NCBI GenBank assembly: GCA_034509735.1
Contig: JACGWO010000007.1
Coordinates: forward strand, 1,178,001 to 1,242,000
DNA length: 64,000 bases
Source of the DNA: Sesamum alatum
Taxonomy: Eukaryota > Streptophyta > Magnoliopsida > Lamiales > Pedaliaceae
Direction: 5' to 3'
A program made the position numbers and the translations under genes. The notes beneath the pieces are model-generated. The model worked only from the letters and a program-made list of their open reading frames with translations. It was not told where the DNA came from and searched no databases. Shown here one piece after another: positions 10,407 through 20,437 of this stretch. Position 1 is the stretch's first letter, and each line of letters begins with the position of its first letter.

Positions 10407-10595
10407 ATGGCTCTGATCCTCCAGGCTGGAATTCGCCTGCACCACCGCTATCAAAAAGTCACCAGAGACATGAGGCTTCAAGTCCATATGCCAAAGCAAT
10501 CCGTCATCGTTGCCGCCTCCCGAAACACCAGAAACAGCAAGATTGCGACATCCTTATTCAACACAACTCTCCTATATTCTAAACTCCTTCTTTAA
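10407..10595 (+). CDS. Unrecognised 62-codon open frame inside the Pack-like element
   Basis: ATG at 10407 opens MALILQAGIRLHHRYQKV and continues to a stop at 10593-10595. The sequence is basic and S/T/N-rich with few acidic residues, and 'QSVIVAASRNTRNSK' resembles the cleavage region of a chloroplast transit peptide. I cannot assign a family. Context (inside the element with the psaH copy, after a 'tctctcctctctacc' leader-like tract) suggests a captured 5' gene end rather than a working gene. The longer frame starting at 10083 includes transposon terminal sequence and is not a better start. Confidence 0.3.
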   Translation: MALILQAGIRLHHRYQKVTRDMRLQVHMPKQSVIVAASRNTRNSKIATSLFNTTLLYSKLLL

Positions 10596-10844
10596 CAGTT
10601 CAAGAATTCTAAGGTGTGGGATTCTGTTCAAGGATTTGCGGCCGTATGTATCAAAATTGTTATTATGTATAGTTGAATTTGTGGGGTGGGGAATTTGTTT
10701 TTGATGAGGTTTTCATTTTTTCTTTTTTATTTGGTTGTTCGAATACCGTGTAAAAGTCAATTAATGTGGGGAAAGGAAGGACCAAGATCCGCAGAGAGTG
10801 GTGAGTGAGGAGGTCTTATTTTTGGAGCAGTATCAAACTGCTAG

Positions 10845-11262
10845 ACACAGGTTGAAGTTGGGATTGTTGGGTTATGGTTTTTGAATTTGTCTCTGTTGGT
10901 GGGATTACTTGCGAGCTGACATAGGCAAGAGTGGATGTTGCCTCCCAATATCAAGAATTTGAGCAATAGACCTCTCTTGATGAATGGAGCAAAAGTCTCA
11001 AAGAACTTGCTCTGAAGGGAGTTGTATGGTGAAGGTGCATCTGATCTATACAAGTCCCATTGGCCCGTCGTGTTGCCGATATCCTCCAAATCAAAGTACA
11101 CACTCTTGTCACCATATTTTGCAACCACTACACCAACCTTGTAGTTAGTGGGCTTGGAGCTGACACGAGACGGTTGGAGATGGGGCTTTGTCCCGGCAAG
11201 GGAGCTGCTGGCGAGGCCCTTCACGGTCGTGGGATGGCGGCAAAGGCGGCGATTGAAGCCAT
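10845..11262 (-). pseudogene. psaH: psaH (photosystem I subunit VI) pseudogene
   Basis: The minus strand carries the photosystem I reaction centre subunit H precursor, a nuclear-encoded thylakoid protein that helps dock LHCII on PSI. Recognisable blocks are the transit peptide start MASIAAF (ATG at 11262-11260), [67 protein letters not shown] and [10 protein letters not shown]. The gene is broken. The initial ATG frame reaches TGA just before the VKGL block, so a 1-base shift separates them. After LILGG a second shift puts 'TLAYVSS' in another frame, and the conserved C-terminal 'DVLPIK...GPRGK' tail is absent. The family 'FAAPF' has lost one alanine. Intact precursors are about 140-145 aa. 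The region is continuous without an evident intron, so it may derive from a processed copy. It lies inside the Pack-like element. Confidence 0.88.
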
Positions 11263-11662
11263 TTTTTGGGTAGCGTATACAGCTTCAGACTGTGGGTTTT
11301 CTTTTTCTTTTTTTTTTCGGTTACATATATCATCCCTCATTCATCAAAAAATCAATTAATGTGACCTACATTAATTAAAAGCCAAAAAAGTAACACCCCA
11401 CAAAGTCATTGAGTCCTACCTAGTCCATGTTTTATTACCCAATTTATTGAATAAATCCTCAAAATAAATGATGAAGGTAAACATCAATATAGGATATTCT
11501 TATAGGACTTAATCTCAGTAATAATAGGGATTACTTTGTGAGAGAAGGTAAACTTGGCCTAAACATATTATTGATAAGTCCAATAGAGGTTAGTCGAAGA
11601 GATAATTGCCCCATACCATTTTAGGGCTTAATCCAATAAGAGGTTGTAAACATAGCCTAACT

Positions 11663-12202
11663 TGTCAAATGCCTCTTAATCACAGTTACTCAAAAATAAT
11701 TTGGAATCTCGGTTGCTGAAAAGCTGAACCATAATTGAATTTCAAAACGACTTTGAAAGCTTGGGTCAAATTGACTCTACGTAAAATTAGTTTTCAAAAA
11801 AGAGTAAGAAAATAGTATATAATATAAAAATAATAACTAAGAATATATATTTAATAAAAGAGAAGCTCATATGCAGTCTGCAACATCAATCAGAAAAAGT
11901 TCCATTTTATAGCATATATTGTGAAATATATAAATATATTGATATCAAATATAAAAATATATTAAAAACAGAAAGCTGGTGGGACATTCAACTTCAAATT
12001 AACAAATCAAGCTAGCAAGATCACACCATTGGCATCATGAACACCATATGATAAATTAGCTATTTGAACCAATAAAAAGCACAAAACATTCATCCTGCTG
12101 AAGATGTAAAAGAACAAAATCATCGCTTCTGACAAGCCAACGATTCTACAAAACTTTGAGCAAAAAATTTAGACCGATGGAAGCATAACGAGCATACAGA
12201 AC
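11663..12202. other. AT-rich spacer and 3' flank of RPL11
   Basis: No gene is seen. The last ~200 bases, read on the minus strand, form the 3' untranslated region of the RPL11 gene, with AT-rich possible polyadenylation signals near 12060-12110. No transposon boundary was found after 11660. Confidence 0.4.
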
Positions 12203-14260
<2,058 letters not shown>

Positions 14261-14328
14261 GACGGTACGGTGGTTGGAGGCGGAGGACGGAGGCGCGGCT
14301 GCAGAGTGTTTGGGGGAAAATATGATGC

Positions 14329-14374
14329 AAACCCTAATCCAATGTGTAAGTAGTAGGAAGGTAAGCTAGGGTTT
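14329..14374 (-). promoter_or_regulatory. Telo-box motifs upstream of RPL11
   Basis: AAACCCTAA is present at 14329-14337 and its reverse complement form CTAGGGTTT at 14366-14374, 70-115 bases upstream of the start codon. Telo-boxes (AAACCCTA) are known elements of plant ribosomal protein and translation-gene promoters or leaders. The placement fits, but their use here is inferred. Confidence 0.55.
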
Positions 14375-14474
14375 TGTTTCGTGAATACTTCGCACGCGGA
14401 GTGTCAATTATGCCCCTACTACAGTACTACTATTTTGTGTGTGCGCGCGCGTGGTTTTTTGTTTATAGAGTTTT

Positions 14475-14744
14475 AGCCGTTGTGGCATATCGTTTTTGTG
14501 TGCATATAATAAATAATTTTTATATTTTAAAATATATTATAAATAAGAGTAAAATATATAAACTAAAACATCACATTAAAAAAAAAATCTAATTTATTAG
14601 TTAATATAAAATTCGAAGAGTTGAATAAAATAATTATCTTTATCAATTTAAGGTTATTTTTCGCATAACAAAAAATTGGTGCGACGGTGTCATTAATCGT
14701 TATTTGTGCGTAAAAAAGAGATTTATTTTTTATAATAGTATAGA
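14475..14744 (-). mobile_element. Helitron-type repeat, copy 1
   Basis: On the minus strand it begins TCTATACTATTATAAAAAAT, a common plant Helitron 5' terminus, directly preceded by A. It shares internal sequence ('catcacatt', 'tatatattttac', 'gccacaac') with the copies at 19454-19959 and 57143-57430. The 3' end was not located; the left limit given is where shared similarity fades. Confidence 0.6.
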
Positions 14745-14850
14745 TAGATAGATATAAGGATATTTTTGATAATTTTAAAATTTGATGTTGCGGTGTAAGT
14801 AACCGCCATTTATTAGTGAAAACAAGATTTACTTTATATAATAGTATAGA
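14745..14850 (-). mobile_element. Helitron-type repeat, copy 2 (5' end fragment)
   Basis: A second minus-strand TCTATACTATTATATAAAGT starts at 14850, again preceded by A. It has the family's internal 'aatggcggtta.ttacaccgc' block. Only about 106 bp separate it from the 5' end of copy 1, so copy 1 may have inserted into copy 2, or copy 2 is truncated. Confidence 0.55.
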
Positions 14851-15049
14851 TGTTGTGTTTTAAGTTAGTGGTGTAAGGTTAATATTATTTTTTTTATTAG
14901 TAGTGTCAAATTAAATAAATTTTGTATTTGATAAAATAATAATTTTATTTTTTAGTTAGTTGGATATGACAGTTATAAGGCAGCTATATGAGTGCTTCAG
15001 AGTTGCAAGGTGTGTTACAAGTTGAGATAATTGATCCAAATGTTTTTTT

Positions 15050-16920
15050 CTGAGTGTTCAATTTATAATGGGATTCTAAAAAAGAGGACTGAATATGGTG
15101 TAGGGTTACGAGGAGAACTAAGGCAACAAATTGTACTGTTAGGGGACATTTAGGGATTCAAGGAGCATATCAAAGGGTCAAATCCTTGTTTCATCGAACT
15201 AGTATGAAACAAGATGTCATGGAGTGGGTGTCACGGTGTGATGTTTGTCAGAGATCCAAGCATGAAACTACTCTATATCAGGGTTGTTGCAGCCTTTACA
15301 GATTTCGCAGCAAGCACAACCACATATTACCATAGATTTCATATAATGATTACTGACTTTAGAGGGGAAAAATTGCATCGTTATGGTGGTGGATAGATTA
15401 ACTGAGTATGCACACTTTTTAATGTTAACACATCCATTTATAATTGGGCAAATGGCTAGAATTTTCCGGGATAATGTGAACAAATTGCATTGACTACCTC
15501 TCAACATTGTTTCATAATTCATACGCAGATAGAATCTTCAAAAGTATTTTCTAGAGGGAGTTCTTCAGGAAATTAGGATTTGAACTAAGTTATTCAACAA
15601 CATATCGTCCACAAACTGATGGGCAGAGTGAGAGAGTCATCCATGTTTGGAGACATATCTAAGGTGCATGACACAACAAAAGCCTAAGCATCAGACTAAA
15701 AGGATTTTTCTAACTGAGTATTGGTTTGACACCACTTATCACATCGACATTAAATTAACATCCTTTCAAGCCTTATGTAGATATATCAACCTTTACCACT
15801 ATCACTTGGTCCGTACACACAAACTCTGTAAGCTGGTGTGCAAAAATTGATGATGGAAGTTATCCAGCTGCTCAGGATAACCTATGTTAAGCTCAAAATT
15901 GAATGAAGTAGTATGCTGAGCTAAGATAAATGAGAGGAGTTTTGAGATTGGGCCATGGTGCATTTGAAATTGCAACCTTACGACAAACCTATGTGAAATT
16001 AATGAAGAATCAGAAGCTTACTTGGACGCTTCAAAGAAATTGAAAAGATTAGGAAACTGCCTATAAACTTGAACTACACCCAAACTCCAATATAAACCTA
16101 TTTTTACATGTCTCATTACTCAAAAAGAAAATTGGTACAAAGCACACATCCACGCTTGTTTTACCTGTTTTAGATGACCTTCATTACTGTAGGACTCAGC
16201 CCATCAAAATTCTGGCCAGGAGGATGATTTCAAGGAACAATGCTCCAGTCCCTCAAATTATATAGTTGGAAAAAATTACAATTTATGTCCCATAATTATT
16301 TTATTTGTGATTTTAGTCCAATTGTTTTACGACGTGGGAAATTTAGTCCCACAAGTTCAAAAAAATTACAATTTACGTCCCATTAACAATTTTTATTAAA
16401 TTATTATTGAAAAGTGCACATGCTCCGTTAACGTTGTTTCTTAAGTTAACAGTCAATCCGTTAATAATTTAATGAAAATTGTTAATGGGACGTAAATTGC
16501 AATTTTTCTGGACTTGTGGGACTAAATTTGTTGAGTCGTAAAATAATGAGACAAAATTGCAAATAAGGTAAGTTATGGGACGTAAATTTTAATTTTTCCT
16601 ATATAGTGGGATGGCTTCAAAGAAGGGCAAGCTACATGGGAGGACTACTACCAGATCAAAAGCAATTTCCAGACTTCAATCTGGATCCTCGAGATCAAGA
16701 ATTTCAAAAAGAATGAGGGAATATAATGTATGCAACACAAGTCGCCAATTTGCAAGAGGACATCAGATCTTGAATGAAGGAAAGAAATGGAGCCATGCAA
16801 CTAATGGCAAGGACATTGGGAATTCACCTGGAAAAGACGTTGTTGGAAGAAACATGCTTCTAAAATCGCATTTTTCACTTAAGCATAATGGACGCGTTTT
16901 GAGAGACAACTACTGAGGAC
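15050..16920 (+). mobile_element. Decayed Ty3/gypsy LTR retrotransposon, integrase to C-terminal part
   Basis: The plus strand carries remnants of a gypsy pol in broken frames. Near 15140-15270 there is an integrase zinc-binding motif (GHLGIQGAYQRVKS, then CDVCQRSKHET). Around 15300-15620 lies the integrase core, ending with the hallmark TYRPQTDGQSERV (about 15597-15637). Near 15960-16220 come the integrase C-terminal and linker-like blocks (VLDDLHYCRTQPI). A tryptophan-containing 'WDGF' motif follows the inserted MITE, at about 16609-16620. Many stops and frameshifts are present, and no LTRs, gag, protease or reverse transcriptase were recognised. It is a dead fragment. A 332-bp MITE at 16268-16599 splits its C-terminal region. 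Confidence 0.8.
16268..16599. mobile_element. MITE inserted in the gypsy remnant, 9-bp TSD
   Basis: A 332-bp foldback element with ends GGAAAAA(A)TTACAATTTA/TGTCCCAT and inner arms 'cccattaacaattt(t/c)attaaattatt' in inverted orientation. Flanks are TATATAGTT (16259-16267) and TATATAGTG (16600-16608), a 9-bp target duplication with one mismatch. Without the insertion the retrotransposon's reading frame is continuous apart from a stop codon at the site. There is no coding capacity. Confidence 0.85.
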
Positions 16921-17914
16921 AACTTAAAATGAAGGGCCACAATTTATTTGATCCGATGGATGCTTTGTTTATGCATTTAGAAAGGAAGCTTGAAGCTCTT
17001 GTAGCTGGTTAACCCATAGATTAAGGGGACCACTTTTCTCTTAATGTTAAAATGTTTTTTTACTTTCTTCAAGCTGATTCAACATTGTCTTTTAGGGTTT
17101 AGTGGTTACATGATTATAGGTTGTCAATGAAATTACTACCATTTATTTTCACTTCCCAACCTACGTTCTTGTTAGGCAACTACCTTTCTTTTCTTTCTCT
17201 ATTTTCTGGTTCAAAAACTTGACAACACGCACACCCCCATCGTCGGCTCTCATCAATGCAAATTCCCCATGACACTATTTACAAGCACGATATTCGATTA
17301 ATCTACCGTCCATATGATTGAAAAATGGTATCTGAGAATCAATTCAATGTTGATGAATTACATTTATTATACAAATAGCTTACCGTTTATGGAGAATGGT
17401 CAATCCTGTAATTTTTTACTTCTGGCCCCATGCTCCAAACATTTTTGTTAGTAATCGAAATTTTTGTCCCAATTTTTTTTTATTCTAGATTCATTACGAA
17501 TACTACTTATCTATATATGAATAAGTGCAACTTATCCACTGCATGAAGAACGCAACATGTTGCTAAAATTCACTTGAAAAGAAAATAAAAGGACCGAGTA
17601 TAGCAGGTTGTTACGTTTCAATTTCACTCATAAAATAAGTTATCGGATTTTGATGTATTCACTTCGACTCAACTAAGAATCATAATCAATTGTAAAAGTG
17701 AAACTTATAGATAAATAGAATTTACTCGTTTTATAATTTTTTTTAAATTCAGTCCAACTCAGGTCGAATTAGAAATTTCGATAAGGAATGATTTTTTGTG
17801 ATTACTAATAGTTTTAGAGCATATTAATTATTATTTTGGTTTCTTCCTTACCTTTTCTTAACTTTGATGAGGGAAGAAGGACGATGGAGGTGCAGTAACA
17901 AATTTTAAAGATAC
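16921..17914. other. AT-rich intergenic DNA
   Basis: No gene or clear element boundary is visible. It probably contains the decayed 3' continuation of the gypsy element, although no LTR was recognised. Confidence 0.35.
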
Positions 17915-17922
17915 TGACCTCA

Positions 17923-18729
17923 TATTGAAGATGCACATGGGCCGGGCCGGGCCAAGCCAACTCGGCCCAGGATCGAATTAACCTAATAAAACAGTGAGCC
18001 AGTTCAACCCAGGCTCGATAGGGACGGGCTGGTCTTAGACCGGTCCCATGTTTTGATACATGGGACCAGTCTAGCCCAGTGGCCCAGGATCACCTGGTCC
18101 TGTGTCGAGCCTGGGTCGGGCTTGGTGGGCCATTTTTTTTTTCTTTTAATAATACATAACATATAATTTTTATTTTATTATTCTAAGTTGACTATTCTAG
18201 TAGGTGTTTATAAATTTGAAACTCTATTTTCTTTTTTATCTATTATTGTTCTACTTCTAAACTTTTATTACATCAATTCATTAATACTCTTCGTTTGTTA
18301 TTTTGCAAAGTTTATATTAAATCCTTTTTGAATTTTTTTATTGTCTAAGTTATTATTGTAAACTTGTTAGTCAAATTATTATTTAAATTAATTATATAGT
18401 TTAAAATATTTTTTTTAGTTATAAATTTGTGTGATTTAATTTATTATTTATTTATTTCATAAGACAACAATAAATTTAAATAATTTTAAAAAAATAAATA
18501 CATCAATTCCATAAAATAAAATAAAATAGGCATATTTGGGCCTGGTCTTGGTCTGGCCCATGTCTCAACCGGGTTGGTTCAAGGGCTGGGCATGAGTTTA
18601 AAAATGAACCCAATTGTAGCTCATTTAAAGGTCCAATACTACCCTAGGACCGGCCATGAATAATAGTGGGCCGGACCTTTTCGGGCTGATTCGTACCGAT
18701 CTTAGGCCAATCCGACCCACTGTACACAT
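17923..18729. mobile_element. Non-autonomous hAT element, probable 8-bp TSD
   Basis: Both subterminal regions are GC-rich with repeated GGGCC/GGCCC motifs (17939-18130 and 18530-18720) around an AT-rich core, a hAT pattern. The inner ends, ATGCACATGGGCCGG and the inverse ATGTGTACAGTGGGTCGG, are related. TGACCTCA occurs at 17915-17922 and 18730-18737. The left end has about 8 extra bases (tattgaag) before the shared repeat, so the left boundary is less certain than the right. Confidence 0.65.
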
Positions 18730-18737
18730 TGACCTCA

Positions 18738-19453
18738 AATGCTATTTGAGTTCTCTCTCGCCAAAATTTTTTTGAAATTCTCTTTTATGGTTCATGTAAC
18801 TTAAATATTGGAGGGCTAAAGTGGCTGACAAACAAAAAAAAAATACTTGTACTTGGTTGTTATGCTAAAGGAGTATTGAAATATACAATCCACCAATTCA
18901 ATCAATCAATGAATTTATATTTTTCAACTTATGGATTCTTTTGTAGCTCAGAATTAGATCAATCTATTTCTGTTGGCATTGGTTCAACAAGTATCATAAC
19001 TTTGCAAAATCATGAACTATAAAAGAGAATTTGTTAAATGATCGTCTCATCTGAATGTTTAAGCTATTAGAGAGGAGAATAATAATTTAAAGTTAATACC
19101 TTAACGTTTGCAAAATTTGCAAAATCATGGTCAATTCCAAACACTTATTTTATAAATGGATGATAATTAGATTGGAACCCAATATCTCTTATTCGATCGG
19201 ACTCTGATACCATTAATGTTAAATGATCACCTTATTTGAAAATTTAAGGTGATAGAGATGCGATCATTTAATATTAATATTTTACAAAAAAATATCATAT
19301 CGTCAGACTAATATTCTCAATTTAATATTAATGTGAGAAATGACATATATTTATTCATGTTGAAGACATAGACGAACTTCATAATTGAAAAAGATAAATG
19401 CATTTAGAGAGACCACTGAAAAATAATTCAGTTACCGTAATTATTATTTATAA
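18738..19453. other. AT-rich intergenic with a retrotransposon primer-binding-site-like trace
   Basis: On the minus strand, AATGGTATCAGAGTCC near 19200-19215 looks like a primer binding site complementary to initiator tRNA-Met, as found next to LTRs of plant retrotransposons. A 'ttaaatgatc...tttaag...tag' phrase occurs near 19034 and again near 19219, which may be a degenerate duplication. No LTR or coding region could be delimited. Confidence 0.3.
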
Positions 19454-19959
19454 CTAGTCAGAAACGTATACTCGATGTGTGTGCAAATATAATCGTATTT
19501 TTATTAAATTAATAATTTATGATCAAAATAAAATTGAATAAAACAAAATAAAGAGAATAAGTAAATAAAAGAAAATCTATATATAAAGAAAAATATAGAT
19601 GTATGGGGTAATAAGTGGAGGAGAAATAGTTACTTCAACATGAAAAGTGAAAAAATAAAAAAAATAAAAATAAAAATAAAATTGACGGATCAAAAATTGG
19701 GAGACACCAAATTGATGTTCTTCCTTAATAATAAGGTATAGATGATACAACTGGACACCGTGGCACATCGTTTATGCATGCATATAATAAATATTTTTTT
19801 ATATTTTAAATTATTATAAATAATAATAAAATATATAAACTAACACATCACATAAAAAAAATACTTAAAATTATCATTTACAGAACAAAAATTGGTTTCG
19901 CGATATTATGAATCGCTATTTATGAGCGAAAGGGATCGTTTCTTTTATATTAGTATAGA
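19454..19959 (-). mobile_element. Non-autonomous Helitron with canonical ends
   Basis: On the minus strand the element runs from TCTATACTAATATAAAAG (start 19959) to CTAG (end 19454). It is preceded by A and followed by T, which is the Helitron A|T insertion rule with 5'-TC and 3'-CTRR ends. Just before the CTAG, 'gcacacacatcgagtatacg' is in the place of the usual short 3' hairpin. Length is about 506 bp. No RepHel sequence is present. Confidence 0.7.
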
Positions 19960-20437
19960 TTACTAATAAAATGCAGTTGAATATAAAGTTTTCATCGCTG
20001 CTTAGATTATATATAATTACTGTTTAAGATTTCATTAAAATAATAATAATTATATATTATAAATACGAAAGTGAGTATTAGTATTTTTCTTTTTCACTCC
20101 ATGTTAAAACTGCTCCTTATTATTTAGATTATCAAATAACAATGTGAAATGAAATGCAGCAAAATGATATATAAAGTTCATGCAGTAAATCGCACTCGGA
20201 GCAGATAAATTGCATAATTTTCACTGTAATCTTCTTCGTTGAATTTCATTTCCCTATTCGCAGATCTAGTTTTTTCCCCCCCTGATTTTCCTTTCCTTCT
20301 CATGAATACCAGGGTTTAAGATTCGGTAAACTACCCCCAAATTGCTTCCCCTCGATCCCTAATTTGGTCGAAGTCCAGGGGGGTACGGTTATCCAAGCAT
20401 TTATGTTGTTGCGGTGTTGAAAATTTGATCTGGCAAG

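Larger units (their letters stand above)
10033..11559. mobile_element. PIF/Harbinger-like Pack element carrying a psaH fragment
   Basis: The left end, TAA then GGCCATATTTACCT (10030-10046), is inverted at the right as AGGTAAACTTGGCC then TAA (to 11562). This gives a 1527-bp element with TAA on both sides and terminal repeats GGCCA(T/A)(A/G)TTTACCT. A 3-bp TAA/TTA target duplication and GGCC-type ends fit the PIF/Harbinger superfamily. The interior holds no transposase, but a plus-strand coding-like fragment (10407-10595) and a minus-strand psaH pseudogene. The terminal similarity beyond the first 14 bases is weak, so superfamily assignment is tentative. Confidence 0.5.
8353..11657. mobile_element. 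Possible larger PIF/Harbinger-like element enclosing gene fragments (tentative)
   Basis: The left end TGCCATGTCTACCGGATCGT, preceded by TAA (8350-8352), resembles the inverse of the right end, GGCTATGTTTACAACCTCTT read from 11657 leftward, which is followed by TAA (11658-11660). About two thirds of the first 30 bases agree. The ends also resemble those of the inner element at 10033-11559. This may be one larger element, or the ends of separate related elements. Confidence 0.3.

Noticed and set aside
10841..11224. psaH as a working gene starting at a GTG
   Set aside because: The GTG codon is an internal valine of the family sequence, the genuine ATG frame is shifted, and the C-terminal third is lost, so it is a pseudogene.
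15050..16920. Integrated pararetrovirus or other viral sequence
   Set aside because: The integrase signature (TYRPQTDGQSERV) is typical of Ty3/gypsy LTR retrotransposons. Plant pararetroviruses lack integrase, and no coat or movement protein was seen.
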